Shown: piece after piece, positions 41,601 to 56,600 of the stretch
Numbering within the stretch: position 1 is the first letter of the stretch
How the letters are laid out: each line of letters opens with the position of its first letter
Assembly: GCA_030159075.1 (NCBI GenBank)
Contig: BROG01000004.1
Location: 4,138,001-4,202,000 of the forward strand
DNA: 64,000 bases
Source: Atrina japonica
Taxonomy: Eukaryota; Mollusca; Bivalvia; Pterioida; Pinnidae
Direction: 5' to 3'
Made by a program: the position numbers and the translations under genes
The notes under the pieces: generated by a model
What the model was told of the DNA's origin: nothing
Databases searched by the model: none
Seen by the model: the letters and a program-made list of their open reading frames with translations, nothing else

Positions 41601-44600
41601 AGACTTAGTATCGGCAATAGTTTGGTACTCCCTACAAAACTTGCAGTAGATGACATCTTTGATCGTTGTAAACCACCCACGGGTATTTTTTAACCCAATT
41701 TTTATTAAATTTTCGCTTTTTCTTTGCCGGACCTTTTGTCACTGGATTCATTACGATCTTTTTCATGTTCACGCTGTTGTTTACATGTCACTCGCTGCTT
41801 GTTTTTAAAAAAGCTTAAGATTGATTTCTGTGATCCGCTTGCCATATTTTTGATACCGATAACTTCAGCTTTCTGTGCAAAAGGAAGCAGCAACGAAACA
41901 ACATGCGCACTTGTTTGTTACCACATCCCTTTAACGTTTTGTTATTGACTTGTATGTCTCTTTAATGACAAGGTTTGAAGAACCCCGATTCTGGCAAGCG
42001 AGGTTAGTTGTAAACATTTTGTAGGCTTACGTCATGTTAAGGTAAGACACAAACGTAGTTTTACGGCTGATTAAGTATAACCATACGATTTAAAATTACA
42101 CGGACCATAATTAATCTTGTTTAATTGTTTTTTTTTCCAAATGAACAAACAAATGAAGAAAATCTTACTCGGCACATGGAATAGTCGGACTGAACAATTA
42201 TGGCACTCGACTATTTTAACTGGGGCAGGACGAGTGGCCGAGTGCTTTATCGGAGCCCTGTACATGTAACAATGTATGAATGATTTTGAGATAGGCACTC
42301 CCGATACTTAACTAAGTTAATGTTGTGCGAACATTTTCCTGTGTTCCTTACTTTGTTTTATTTTATCTATATTTATCGTAATGATAATATCCAAAAAATA
42401 ATAAAACTATATTATTATTTTTATTATCATTAATAAACTATAAACTGTTATATTATCATTGTCATATCATCTTTATACAAGTAATTACATGTATTATCAT
42501 TAGTATTTGGTTGTTGTTGTTGTATTGTTGTTTAACGTTCCACTCAAGAATATTTCACTCATATGGAGATGTCACCAAATGCCGGTGATGGGCTTCAAAT
42601 TTTGGCCTATGCTTGACATTTACAGTCATTGAGCAGTGAGGGTTCTTCAACGTGCCGACATCTACTGTGACACTGGACCTCAGTTTATACTATCTCATCC
42701 GAAGGACAGGAATCCGACCTGCCACCAGCTGGACTCAAACTCACAACCTCACAATCAAGAGTTGAGTGTGCTACCAACTGAGCCAGGTTGACTCTGTTAG
42801 TATTTGGTGTAGAATGCAAAGGAAATAAATGAACTGCAAACAAGCAAACTTCAATCCTAATACAAAACTGTGGCATGACTTACTGTTGTACAACTTCAAC
42901 CTTTGGAGCACATGCTACCTCAGCTTCCAATTCCTTTATCCTGGCTATTTTCCTATTTGTAAAAATATCAATGTAATAGAAAAGAAATACTTTTATGATT
43001 AAAATTTCTTAATCATTAATACAATTTAGCATCTAAAATCATTTTTAAAACATATGGTAATCAAAGATTACAAAACTAACCTTAAGCTAGCATATTTTAC
43101 ATCCCATTAATTAACCACAGCTCAGCACCATGAAATTTGAGAATTTACTCAAGTCTGAGAATATTTTCAACTTTGATTCCTCAACCAATCAGATTTCAGG
43201 GCCCAGGGCCATAAAACTATTCTGAGACAAAAAATTTTCTCAACTTCAAGATTGTACTCAAATCTTGAGAATTTTCTCAACTTGGGTAAAGTTGTGGACC
43301 ATAAAGAAATTCCTAGACAAATTTCTTTTTCAAGTGATTAAAATACTTAAGTACTGCATGTAGATGACTTAAGTATTTCTTAACTGCGAAAATGGCCGCC
43401 TACTATGTTCGCCTTGGGATAAATAAACGCAAATGTTAATGTCATTGTCGCCCTAGAGTTTTTTGGGACATGTTTAATCCTTTGGCTTTCAAAAACAACG
43501 TGTCATTTGAGCCAAATAGATTTAGGAGACCAACACTTCTTTCTCTGTTAGCTTGTTCTGGCCATACGACGTTTGTTTACATTAACAATAGGGATGGTGT
43601 AAATTTAGTCCGGAACATGTGCCCCAGTGTAAGTTCCAAGTCATTTATCTTATCGAATGTACTTACATTAATTTACTTGTATCTTGAATATCATTTGTTA
43701 CATACGTTATACATATTACAGAGCTGTTTACCCCTCCTGGCTCCTGTCAGTATTCTCTATACCAGTTATCAGTATTTTGAGCATTCTGTCAGTATAAATC
43801 TGGGGTATAACTTAAAAGTTAATTCAAGGTCTATTAAGCCTTATTTATATAGTTAATTCTTATATATGATAAAGGAATGTACATATATCAGACATCTGTG
43901 CTGTTTTTGTTCTTTTACATATTCATATTCGCCAATAATACCTTTCTTTTGTGTGAATTTTACATGTATGAAAACTTTCGTTTATGAAGTTTTCTCCTTG
44001 TTGAAGGCTGTATGGCAAAACTTGCTTCAATAAGTTCTGTTCATAGTTTTTTTTTACTTTGTTGGTGTTGTTTTTGTTTTATATTTATTGCTATGAAAAT
44101 TATTTGAAATCACTAGAAAATGAAATTAAGACATATATACAATATTAAATATTTATTTCGGTTAATCATGTCAATGAAAAACTAATGAAAATTTTAAGAT
44201 TAAAAGATAACCTTGCTTTATGTTCTTTCTGGAACAATAAACACAAATACTACAATTTCAACAACATTTAGATGAAAATTAAAAATTAATTTGAACGCCT
44301 TGTTGAAAGTATCAGCTGTGCTCAAAGGCAAATTAAGTTCGGCTATCAATTCACACATCATTGTCTCTGCTCCGGTCACAGCACGTTTGCGTTCGAGTTC
44401 GGGATTTCCAGGAATATCCATAAAGCTCTTCATAGATGAATTTGATTCCTTCAGTTTTGCGAGGTCTTGATGTTGTTTAGACTTAATATGTCTAAAACAA
44501 TCATTTTTTCCTGCATGACCACAGCTAAAGTCAGTATTGCAAACGATGCAATATACCATGTGCCCTCCTTTTTTTCGACTGCCGGACACAAGGCCAGATT

Positions 44601-47600
44601 GCACCGTATGATTCCTTGTAGCATTGAACATATTTTTTCTTTTTCGGTTGAACCAATTCATCCGGTTCATCAAGTTTCCGTTTTTCACCGTTGTTTCATT
44701 ATGATTTTCATCAAGGCACGTTCCTTTGTCAACGTCCCTGCCTCATGTTTTTTTTTTTTCTCTAAAATTCAATATCAACTTTGCGCTTTAAAGCACATGT
44801 GTTGTCTAATGACAAAGCGTTTTGATAACAAAGATCGACAGATTTCGGAAGCAACTACGATTTTTTTACGGGATTGTAGATAATCCGTAGATTTTTCACA
44901 CGAATCCGTAGTGCGTATTTTTACATGAAAATCCGTTGAAAATACGGACAATCCGTACAAGTAAACAGCTCTGATATTATATGTAAAAATTACTGATATT
45001 GGTCATGTATTGGCATTTTAAAAGATGTTTTTAATGTTTTTAAAAAGGTATATATCTATTCCCTTTTTTATGCTACAAAACATGCTGCCTATTTGATTTT
45101 TAACATGTTTTAAGCTCTGACCTTAAGTCACTACAATTGAAAACAACTTATTCATATGAATTTTTAGTTTGATCAAACAATATTAGTACAAGTTGTTACT
45201 TTTATCTTAGAAGAATAGACATACCCATCATAATCTTGTTGGAGTTTTTTATATTCTTTTTCCAGTTCTTTTTTCTCCTTCTCTTGTTCCAGGGTCATGT
45301 TGTCCATCAACGTTTGAACTGAGATCAGCTCTTGTTTTAAAACCATCACATCCTCTGCACCGGGTCTAAAATGTCAAAATAAAAAAATATAGATATAGAC
45401 GATTTTTTTCCTTTCGCATCCCAGGGTCACTATAATATCATATATAATATAATATGCCACCAATGTAACGTAAAAATCGTTGCTTCTTGTTAAATAAAGA
45501 GACTGCTGGGGAAATCGTTTCACAAGATAAATTCAAGGTTTTTTTAAGACCCCTTTTCCACTACATTCAAAGACTAGTTATCAATTCATATCAAATTATC
45601 ACTACTACAGTATATACATGTATAAAATATACACAAAACCAAGTTGAATTTGAATTTTGAATAGTGTTTTACACCAAACTCAACAATTTTTCAGTTACGT
45701 TGGTGGCAGCCAGAGAGAATCCAGTTACAATGTAACCAGGAAGAGACCATGGGCTTTCTGCAAGTAAACTAGCAAATTTTCTCACAAAAATCAGCCTTGG
45801 TATCAGCTGGGCTCGAACCTGCGCGCTGACCAGACATGAGACTTCAAGGTTCAAAACATGGTTCAGTCACTAAGACTACACAAGTTGTCTTTATCGGCAT
45901 GGTAACATGACATAGTTTGGTACTTAGAGGTACTTCTTCAAAGATTTTTGTAAAAGTCTATTCATTATTTTTTGTATCTTTTCTAAAACTTAACATTTAT
46001 CTTTTAGTTTTGAAAATTACATACCCAATTAAGACTATGGGGGATAGCTATACAGTCTTAAAACTGTGTGAGTTTCCTACATAAACTATATGAAAACCAT
46101 GTTAAAAAGAAATCAAAAGTATCAGTATTTTGATTATCTATATTGTTCTAAGTGGGCGTAGCTGTATTCAATTCACCAAGTACATGTACATGTATCACCA
46201 AAAATATATGTTTGCGTGAAAACATAGGATTTTGACCCAATACACCACAATCTATGATAGTGCACCTTTATCATGTTAATAGTAAATGTTGGAGGAAGGA
46301 AGGAATAGCCTTAAATGTGTGTAATAGGAATATGTGTGATCATTAGAATAATGTGTATCATAAATATGTCTGAAAGCCAGTTATCATATACATGATGTAG
46401 TTACACATCTGTAATAGACAGTTTAAAAAATCTATATCTAGCAGCCTCAGTAACATAAGTAACTGACGGTCCACAGATCTGTGACAGGTAGCTTCAAAGA
46501 AGGACCTGTGACAGGTAGCTTTAAAGATGGACCTGTGACTGGTAGCTTCAAAGACAGATCTGTGGCAGGTAGCTTCAGAGACGGATCTGTGACAGGTAGC
46601 TTTAAAGACATCATTAACAAATTCTAGACACATCAGAAACTGAGTCTAAACATATAAGTATCAAGTTACTCATGAGACGTCATAAACTGAGCCTAAATAC
46701 ATCTGAAATTTAGTCCAAACAGTAGTATGTGACTTCTCAGAAACTGAAAGTCCAAACACATAACAGTACTACCCTGTGACAACTAAAAGTCCAAACACAT
46801 CACAGTACCCTGTGACAACTCAGGAACTAGAAGTTCAACCACATCACAGCAGCCTGTGACACCTCAGGAACTTAAAGTCCAAACACATCACAGTTCCCTG
46901 ACACACTATAAGTTCAAACACATCACAGTAGACTGTGACACCCAGGAACTAAAAGTCCAAACACATCACAGTAGCCTGTGACACCTCAGAAACTAAAAGT
47001 CCAACCACATCACAGTAGCCTGTGATACCTCGGGAACTTAAAGTCCAAACACATCACACTTCCCTGACACACTGTAAGTTCAAACACATCACAGTAGACT
47101 GTGACACCTCAGGAACTAAAAGTCCAAACACATCACAGTAGCCTGTGACAACTCAGAAACTTAAAGTCCAAACACATCACAGTAGCCTGTGACACCTCAG
47201 AAACTATAGGTCCAAATACATCACAGTAACCTGTGACACCTCAGAAACTATAGGTCCAAACACATCACAGTAGACTGTGACACCTCAGGAACTAAAAGTC
47301 CAAACACATCACACTTCCCTGACACACTGTAAGTTCAAACACATCACAGTAGACTGTGACACCTCAGGAACTAAAAGTCCAAACACATCACAGTAGCCTG
47401 TGACAACTCAGAAACTTAAAGTCCAAACACATCACAGTAGCCTGTGACACCTCAGAAACTATAGGTCCAAATACATCACAGTAACCTGTGACACCTCAGA
47501 AACTATAGGTCCAAACACATCACAGTAGACTGTGACACCTCAGGAACTAAAAGTCCAAACACATCACACTTCCCTGACACACTGTAAGTTCAAACACATC

Positions 47601-50600
47601 ACAGTAGACTGTGACACCTCAGGAACTAAAAGTCCAAACACATCACACTTCCCTGACACACTGTAAGTTCAAACACATCACAGTAGACTGTGACAACTCA
47701 GAAACTTAAAGTCCAAACACATCACAGTAGCCTGTGACACCTCAAAAACTTAAAGTCCAAACACATCACAGTAGCCTGTGATACCTCAGGAACTAAAAAT
47801 CCAAACACATCACAGTAGCATGTGACATTTAAGGAACAAAGTCCAAACACATCACAGTTCCCTGTGATACACTTAAAGTCCAAACACATCACAGTAGCCT
47901 GTGACACCTCAGGAACTAAAAGTCCAAACACATCACAGTAGCCTGTGGCACCTCAGAAACTTAAAGTTCAAACACATCATAGTACCTTTGACACACTAAA
48001 AGTCCAAACACATAGCAGAATACAGCACAGAATGCAGTACATATATACAAAATAGCAGAATACAGCACAAAATACAGTACTTACATACACAATGGCAGAA
48101 TACAGCACAAAATACGTACATTTATATACAAAATTGTCAATGTCAAGTGAACACAGTGCTAAATGGTAATGTTTAGTTAAACATGTTGAGTGTTAGTGAA
48201 TGTGAGTGAGAAAGAAAGTTTAGTTACTTTTCAGTCTTGTCTCTGTAAGACAGAAATATGCAATATGATACAGACATACATTATGTAATTTGTTACAACA
48301 AAGAGAAGATAACAGCCTTTAAAAATGCCATATACCAGTGATAATCACATAACAAACTCATACACTGAATTCATGATACTGTAAAATCAGAAAATTTTGT
48401 TAAAGTTTGAATTTCGTTTTTTTTTTGTTTATCAATGAAATGAAAACCATGACAAAATTTTATATAAATTGCACCTAGTAATACTAAAAGGTTACTTTAC
48501 AAACACGTTTTATCATTATAACAGAATTTAATGTCAGCAAATTTTGTTTTATCTTTACAACAACAAAATTTCATCAGCACGAAATTTTCTGATTCTACAG
48601 TAATCATCCATCTTATTAGATGGTGACAGCAAACATAATATTCAATGTAAGACTCAATACATTCAAAAATAGTCAATGGTTACCAAAAGCAACTATAAGA
48701 TGGACCATCAAATGGTAAGGATGAAAAAAAAACAACAACAATAACACACAATAATAACTATACTGTAGAACCAAAAAATAATTGTTACGGTTTTAATTCT
48801 GTTTATTTTACATATTTTACATAAATTACACCTGGTTATACTAATAGGTTCATTTACAAACATATCTTTTCAACAAAATTTAATGTCAACAAATTTGTTT
48901 TATTTTTTAAACAAGGAAAATTTAACCTGATGAAATTTTCTGATTCTACAGCATATGAAATGAACAAAATAAAAAAAATGAGACAGACAGATAGTGCATA
49001 CTGGCACCTTTTTATGAGGTGATCATCTTAATTGAAAGCAAGCAATCAAATAATAGAATGAGGAAAATGTAGTAAGAATAAGAACATTTGAAGAATATTT
49101 CAATGATTGTAAAATTTCAATATATCTATTAAAAATAAAATACATGTATGTTTTAATGAATTATCATTAATATTGATTACCTTTGATTTAGCTGTGACTC
49201 CAGGCTCTGAATCAGTGACACTTTACTTTCAACTTGTTGCTGTAATCAGATATATGTATATCATCTAAATATGATATATAGGGTGATATGAAAGCTTAAA
49301 CTTTAAATGTTACTGCAGTGCAATAGAGAAATTGCCATTTTGGCCTATCTAGTATTTTATCAATCATATGATTGAAATAAAACATGTTTATGGTAAGTAA
49401 AAAGTTTCCACTAATTGATTCGCTATTGTTGTTGTGTTATTTTTTAACGTCCCATTCTAATTGAGTCCTTTGATATCTCTTTTAAAAGGTTAACATTTTT
49501 AACCATTCTTTTCACGGATGGAGTGCATCCTACAGAAATCTGCAGAGAGTATGATGCTGATAAGAATGACAGATAGGATTGTGCAGGGAAAATTGTACAT
49601 TTGCAGTAAGTTCTGAATGGTCATTTGTCACTGGCCTTCTCTTATTACGTGACTGACTTATGTGACATTTAATTCAATTCAAGGAATGTGATTTTTTTTC
49701 ATTTATAATAATCAATTTCAATAAAACATGCTAAAGGACCACATGAAAAATAATCAATTTATAACATGTGATCTTGTATGATTTGGGTCAGCATATATTG
49801 CATCCACATTGTATAAGACAGTTTGACTCCAATAAATCCAAACTGTGCATGCTGTATAAACAAAAGTTGTTTGAGAAACATTCTGCCCCAAGTTATTCAT
49901 AAAGATTGGGAAACAAACAACTGGATAAACAGAAAAATCGACAATACAAAAAGATGGACCAAAACTATTTGCCCACAATCTTTTATCTCCAGGATATAAA
50001 AATATATGTTTTAAATGACTGACAATGTATAATGTATATATTATGTGCTATGATATAAGAAGATATTATTATGTAAATCTGTCACTGCTTAAATTAGTTC
50101 AATTACTATCAGCTAAGAACAAAGAAATGTTAAGCAATTTGGCACAGTATCTCATTAATGCGATGAAGATTAGATCTGCACAATGAAAAGTTTCTATCTC
50201 CTCTTATATCTGTCTTTTCTCCAATATTTACTTCCATATACTTTTACTCACTTGATTATTACATTAAATAAGTATTTATTGAATTCATTTGTTTTGATTT
50301 GTATTTATATATACAGTGGAATCTCGTTATGTCGAAATTGGATGATTCGATATTCTGGACATGTCAAAGTTGAAAGGTCGGTCCTGATTTCCATGGATAT
50401 AAAAATATATCAATAAAAAATTTCACTTATCTTAAATTCCAGATATCTCGAAATAATAGAGGCAGTCCGATGGGTTTGAGATAACAAGATTCCACTGTAT
50501 ATTATCTGTATACAAGGTACATGTATATTGTATACTGATTGACCAGATGGTCCTATACTGTACTATACTAAACTATACAATACTATACTATTTCAAAATT

Positions 50601-53600
50601 AACAACAGAACTAAAGTTAACTGAACAGCTAAACCAAATTGTTGACAGTCGGAGAGACAGATGGACAGACATTGTCAAATCATTGACCAGTATTTGCTTC
50701 AGAATCTAGTAAAAAATTAGACATTGACTTAGCACATTAATTTACATATTAAAGAAAAGACTCCCACCTTGAGTGTTATGATATGATCTTCATGGGCTGC
50801 TCTCTGTCCTTCAATCTCATCAGCTCTTGCTTTAACAGATACCAGATCTGAGGCCTTCAATTACAATGATAACAATTTGAAAATACTTAAAGGTATCATC
50901 CATTTCACAGAATTTCGTGCATTTTCATTTTTTGGTCTAAAATGTTTCTCTTTAAATGAAAAATATTATACATGCCATTTATTTCAAAAACTGCTTCCCT
51001 AATTCAGACACAGTGGGTGAAAAACAACTGCTGTAAACCTGGAAATTATTTATGCTGTTTAATTTTCACCATTTTTTGCCCTTAGACGAGGGCAAATTTA
51101 AGATGAAAGCAAAAATTTCAAGCTTAATAACTGAAGCATGGACTTACATGCAATCCATGTGACCACGGTGATTTAAGACAATTTTAAGGAGTATATTTGC
51201 TTTCTGTTGTAAAAGGGAGAAAATAGCAATGGGCAAAAATAACTAAGGGCGAAAATTTCCAGGTATACTGTATATTGCCTAAGACAATTTAATTCATTAT
51301 ATAGTACATTACACTCATCCAGGTACTGGATTATAACATTCACATTAAATTCTAACACAAATTCACTTGCATATTCTTAAATAGGTACAACATGAAATCA
51401 CAGCATTTGTTGTCTTAGGGAAATTGATTTGTGTTCAGTCAAACTTGTTTATAAAATAAAGGCCACTCAAGGGAACAAAGAAGCCTTTATAGACATGTGC
51501 CCTATATAAACAGGTTTATTCAATATAGATAAGTTAACAAAGGTTATGTTTGAATGGCCTTTTCAGGCAGGTGTCCTTTATACAGGGGTGACCTATAATT
51601 CAAGTTTGACTTTACTTGTATCTAAAAAAGGATACAAACCATCATTCCTGACTTTTCCTGTAGTTTATCTCTTTCAGCTGTTATTGTCTCAACTTTGGAG
51701 GTTAGGTCAGTAATTTGAGAATGAAGATGATGAACTTCAGAACTCACTGTTATAAAAAAGATTATATATTGACATGATGACACATTTCCAACTCACTGAT
51801 ATAAAAATAATATATATTGACTTCCAAACTTAATTTCATGAAAAATATTATATCAATAAAATGTGTTAATGAACCAGTACGCTCCAGAGAACTAAGACAT
51901 CCATAAAGATTCTGAAGTTCCATAGCAAATATGGCAAATATTTCTGAATGTTGGCCATAATCAAACTTATCTTATAAATATTAGGGCAGATCCTCAAGTT
52001 ATTTGACAAAACTAAAATGTTGCAAATAGATAGACCAAAACCAATATCCCCCCCCCCATCTAGTCTTCAATCTTGAGTACAAAATAAATACAAGTGCACA
52101 TATCATTGCATATACATATATAACAAACTTCCTGTGAAACAAGAGATTTAACGTATACCTGATATTATATATAATATTATATATAAAATAGATAGACCAA
52201 AACCAATATCCCCCCCCCCATCTAGTCTTCAATCTTGAGTACAAAATAAATACAAGTGCACATATCATTGCATATACATATATAACAAACTTCCTGTGAA
52301 ACAAGAGATTTAACATATACCTGGGCCTGGCACCATGAAACCTGAGAATTTACTTAAGTCTGAGAATATTTTCAACTTGGCCTGCTCAGCCAATCAGATT
52401 TCAGGATTTGCCAAAGTTAAGTAAAGTTTTATGGCACCGGGCCCTGTATTTCATATATTTCATTCTGCTGTTGATTAATGAAGGAGTGTATAAGTCAAAA
52501 GGTCACAGACAGATTAGAAAATGTATAGAAAACTTTCTTACACAGAGTTCTACTCTCTTCTGATCCTTTAAGTTGTAATCTCATCATTTCTAGTTCTGCT
52601 CGTTCCTATAATAAAAGAATAGAATGGTTTCCAGAACTGATAGATATGTAATAACAACAGACAATATACAGCATATTTTCAAATATAAAACCATTATATC
52701 AATGACCAAGAGGTTTTGGGTTTAAATTTTTTTTTGTCAATGGTTGCCAATGTTAAAATTCAGAACGAACCTAATGCCAACAATTTACAGCCATACTTTT
52801 TCATGCCTAGAAGCTCTTTGTTAGCAGTTTAAGGTACATTTTACCTACCTGTGCTGACAAAGGTATGGCTTTACTTCCTCCCTCCACAGGTATTTTTTCA
52901 AGCTCTCTCTTTAACTCTGATGTGTATTGCCTTTCTGACTTTAAAGAACCTTTGAGGTCTTCCAGCTCCTGACGTAAAGCTAAAACATCACCATGTCTAG
53001 AAAAGAAATCAAGAATATTTCTCCTAAATAGGCTAAATGATGCTGAAATGTGTGTACTCTAAAACATAAAGAAGACCGATACTGTCCTCAGTTCAGTTTT
53101 AAGTTGTTATTGATATAAACTAAGAAATTCTTATTTTAACATGTACTGGTCATCCAAATGTTAGAATGTAGGGACAATAATTGAAGTCATCCACCTCAAA
53201 TTAAATTGCAGTTTTTCTGCAGTGACACATCATATCTTTATATTGTTACATTTTTAAAACTTTAAAAAGTGAAAAAGTAATCTTTTTTGACTAGAAATGG
53301 GGTCCAAAATACAGAGAAGTGAGAAGTCTGTAGCCAAATACTATAGCTTACATAACTCAAATCTGAACAGGTGTGCATTTGTGTACAAGATATTGCTTGA
53401 CACATGCTTTATCATGTGTGATTTTCAATAGAGCTGTTATCATATATTGTCATTGCGATAAATCTTGATACTGAAAACTTGACAACTATGTCGTGAAAAT
53501 ATATTCAAGCATCATGATATCACTGACTCCAGTAGAAAAGAAATTCTTTACATTTATTATGAGCTACCTAAACAAACACAAATCACATACACTGTTGTGA

Positions 53601-56600
53601 AACTCCTCAAAAATGTTTTTTTTTTAATCATAATAACCAGCAAACAAACACTGTTTAATCGGCATAGTTAAAAAGAATACTACTGAATTTAATAGTGTTG
53701 AATATCATGATATTATCGTAATAATATCAGCAAAATCTGCCGATATCATGACACTAATCTCAATCGCGATAACAGCTCTAATCCTTAGACATATTACACA
53801 CATAAAAGGGCTAGGTGATTAGACATGTTTACAGATAGTAATTCATGTACAGTGAAACTTGTATATAACGACCCCCTTAGGGACACAACAAAACCCGTCT
53901 TTGTAAGGAGGTGGTCTTTATATAAAGGCTGATTTGTACACAAATAGTACTATTGGGGACAGCAAAAAACAGTCTTTATGACCAGGTGATCTTCATACAC
54001 AGGTGGTTCCTAAAGCAGGTCTGTACTTAGAATACTGTATATCTGGACATTTTTGCTCCCATTTCATTTTCTCCACTTTCGCACTTAGATGAATTTAAAA
54101 TGAAAGCGAAATTTTAAATTTTTCAAATTTTTTAACTGAAGCACAGATATACATGCCGTCTATAAGACTATGGTTATTTAGGGTGAAGTTAAAGCAATAT
54201 GAGCATTTTATGTGATATTCTATCTCATATATATTCCAAAGAGACCATCTGGTGGTTAGAATAAAAAATGCATGAGTAAAATTGCAACAATCTTGCCAAA
54301 CGTAACCCGTAATATCGGTTATTTTTTCTCCAACATACTTTGAGCATTGCAAATTATTTTTTGGTAATTTTTAACGAATATTACCGAGTGACCAATAAAC
54401 ACATGCTATTTGCAGTTAATATACATTCTTTGCATTTATTTTAGTACATCATCATTTCATACCTAAATCAGGCAAACTTTGTCTTTTCCGTCGTTTCTAA
54501 ACATTCGTTTCTGAAATTGTCTGCTTGCCATGTATATCGGGTGATTTAGACCCATTTTTAACTCGTTCCGTCACATTCTCGGCTTTATCATTCTTGACAC
54601 ATATGACCATGAACTGCCCAACTCCACTGGACATGGCAGCACGATTGTAAAACATGAGGTACGCATACTTTTCACAGTTATATTGTTTTAATTTTGTTAA
54701 TGTCAGCATTCAGGGTAACATTAAAGATAGGAAAAATTTCTTTTAGTGACCTGATATATTTATTCATATATTTATCCGATTTTCTTCAGGTATTTAAAAT
54801 AGCATTGGAAAGCATATATTTTACATAATACATGCATTCTCCAATAAAAATCACATCCTGTATTTTAAAAATAAATACAAAACACATAAAAATTGGCCGA
54901 CTTTAACATAGTTAGAGCGCGTAAAGGACCGAAATCCCCTGACCGAAATACGAAGTACATTTGATATAGCAAAAGAGTTAATCCGAAAGGTCATTGCATA
55001 CAGAAATTCAGCTGGAATTTTTATGGTACAGGAAAACTTAAATTCTAATAAAACAAATAACTTCAAAAAGAAGATCTTTTACAATGTTTTTCGCATTTGA
55101 TAATGTATTTAAACACACATTTTATCATATTCTCGACTATATGTCGGGGACAAAAATAACCATTGTGACAGCTTATATCGCTTTAAGCCGCGGTGAATAT
55201 GTTTTCTGTCATAAAATGATGAAAATAACTAGGGTAAAAATGTCCAGGTATACAGTATATCTCACCTATTCTCTGTAGTGGAGGGTTGTTTCTCATCATG
55301 AGCTGTTTCAAAATGTGCCTGTAGTTCTTCTGGGGAATCAAGAGATTTCTTACACACAGGACAGAGAAATCCCTCCTGTAAGGTAAGAAATAAAAAAAAT
55401 AATAATACATATAAATATTTCTATATTACATTTGTACAGTGAATGAATGAGTTTCTACAAATACTTGTAATTACTTTTGAGTAACACGGAATCTTTCTTT
55501 ATCATGGTTCATAAACAATATCGAAATACCTTTCCAAAGTCAGTAAAAATTGTGATTTAATTGTTATTCGATTCTGTGTGGTCTATAGTTTTTTTTAAAC
55601 ATTTCTACAAATTTATTTAGAACTAAATGTGAAAATAAATCAATAAACTGATTGCACATACACACTTAGTAATGGTAGCAGCCATTTGTTGTACTAAAAA
55701 GGATATTGTTTATTTTTGTTTTGGTGTTCTTTGGCATTTTGCCAAGATTTTTTCTCTTATATGGAGATGTCATCAGATATTCTAACGAATGATATGTACT
55801 TATGCCAATGCACTGACAGTTCTTTAATGTGTCATGTCGGCCATGACATAGGACCGCCATTCAAAGGTTTATCTAAAAGACCCATGAACTTCACCTCTGG
55901 TGCAAAGTATTTGGCAAGAGAACACACACTTCCTTTCTAAAGTCTTGGGCATGATCTGGTACTATGTATCAAACTGGAGACTTCTGCTAGCAAGTTGAGC
56001 ACTCCACCACTAGTCACCACAAGTGGCTTACTAGCAAGGAAAGGGGAACATCAGAAGTTTTCCATAGGCAACTCTTAAAAGTCCTCAAATCATAACAATC
56101 AGAATCTTAACATTTTAACCACAAATACATACGCCTTGACTCTGCTTGTTTTCATCATGTGCATCTTCAAAATGAGCCTGCAATGCATCCGCTGACTGCA
56201 TTGACAACATACATATTGGACACAGGAACCCCTGAAATATTGTTATTGGATCAAAAGAGGTTACAGAAAATAAAGTTTGATCAGCCAGATAACACAGTGT
56301 ATTATAATATTATGAATACTGGTAAACTTGCCACCAACAAAAACTGTGTTTTATTTTTGTGTTCTTTTAAATAGAATTTCCCAGTCAAGATGGTAAAAAT
56401 TCAATGTCAATATCACCCTACACCACACTAAACTAAAGATTATACACACATGATATGATATGATACATATAACTCTATTTAAATGTCTGTTTATTTAAAG
56501 AATACAGCCAATAAATTCTTTCAACTGTAACTTTTGTTCAGTTGTACTGTAGATGTGTTCATTTTTATTGTTATTGTTTTGAAAAACAAATAAAAGACTT

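Noticed and set aside
39348..42260. Functional gene domesticated from a hAT transposase
   Set aside because: Multiple stops and frameshifts between the recognisable blocks; no intact reading frame.
42715..42795. Possible tRNA gene on the minus strand
   Set aside because: Mismatched stems and attachment to a repeated ~200-bp body show it is a SINE head.
43470..43856. 128-codon plus-strand frame
   Set aside because: No recognisable domain; it overlaps the end of the transposon starting at 43719 and has no splice or promoter support.
44467..44883. 138-codon plus-strand frame
   Set aside because: Shadow of the transposon zinc-finger frame on the minus strand.
46690..48010. CRISPR-like regular repeats
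   Set aside because: There are no unique spacers; the units are contiguous tandem copies in an animal intron.
51999..52316. 105-codon minus-strand frame with an internal repeat
   Set aside because: Produced by the 162-bp direct duplication; not conserved or spliced.
54497..54709. 70-codon minus-strand frame in the intron between exons 5 and 6
   Set aside because: Somewhat protein-like composition but no family I recognise, and it lies in sequence that interrupts a MITE; left as unclassified.
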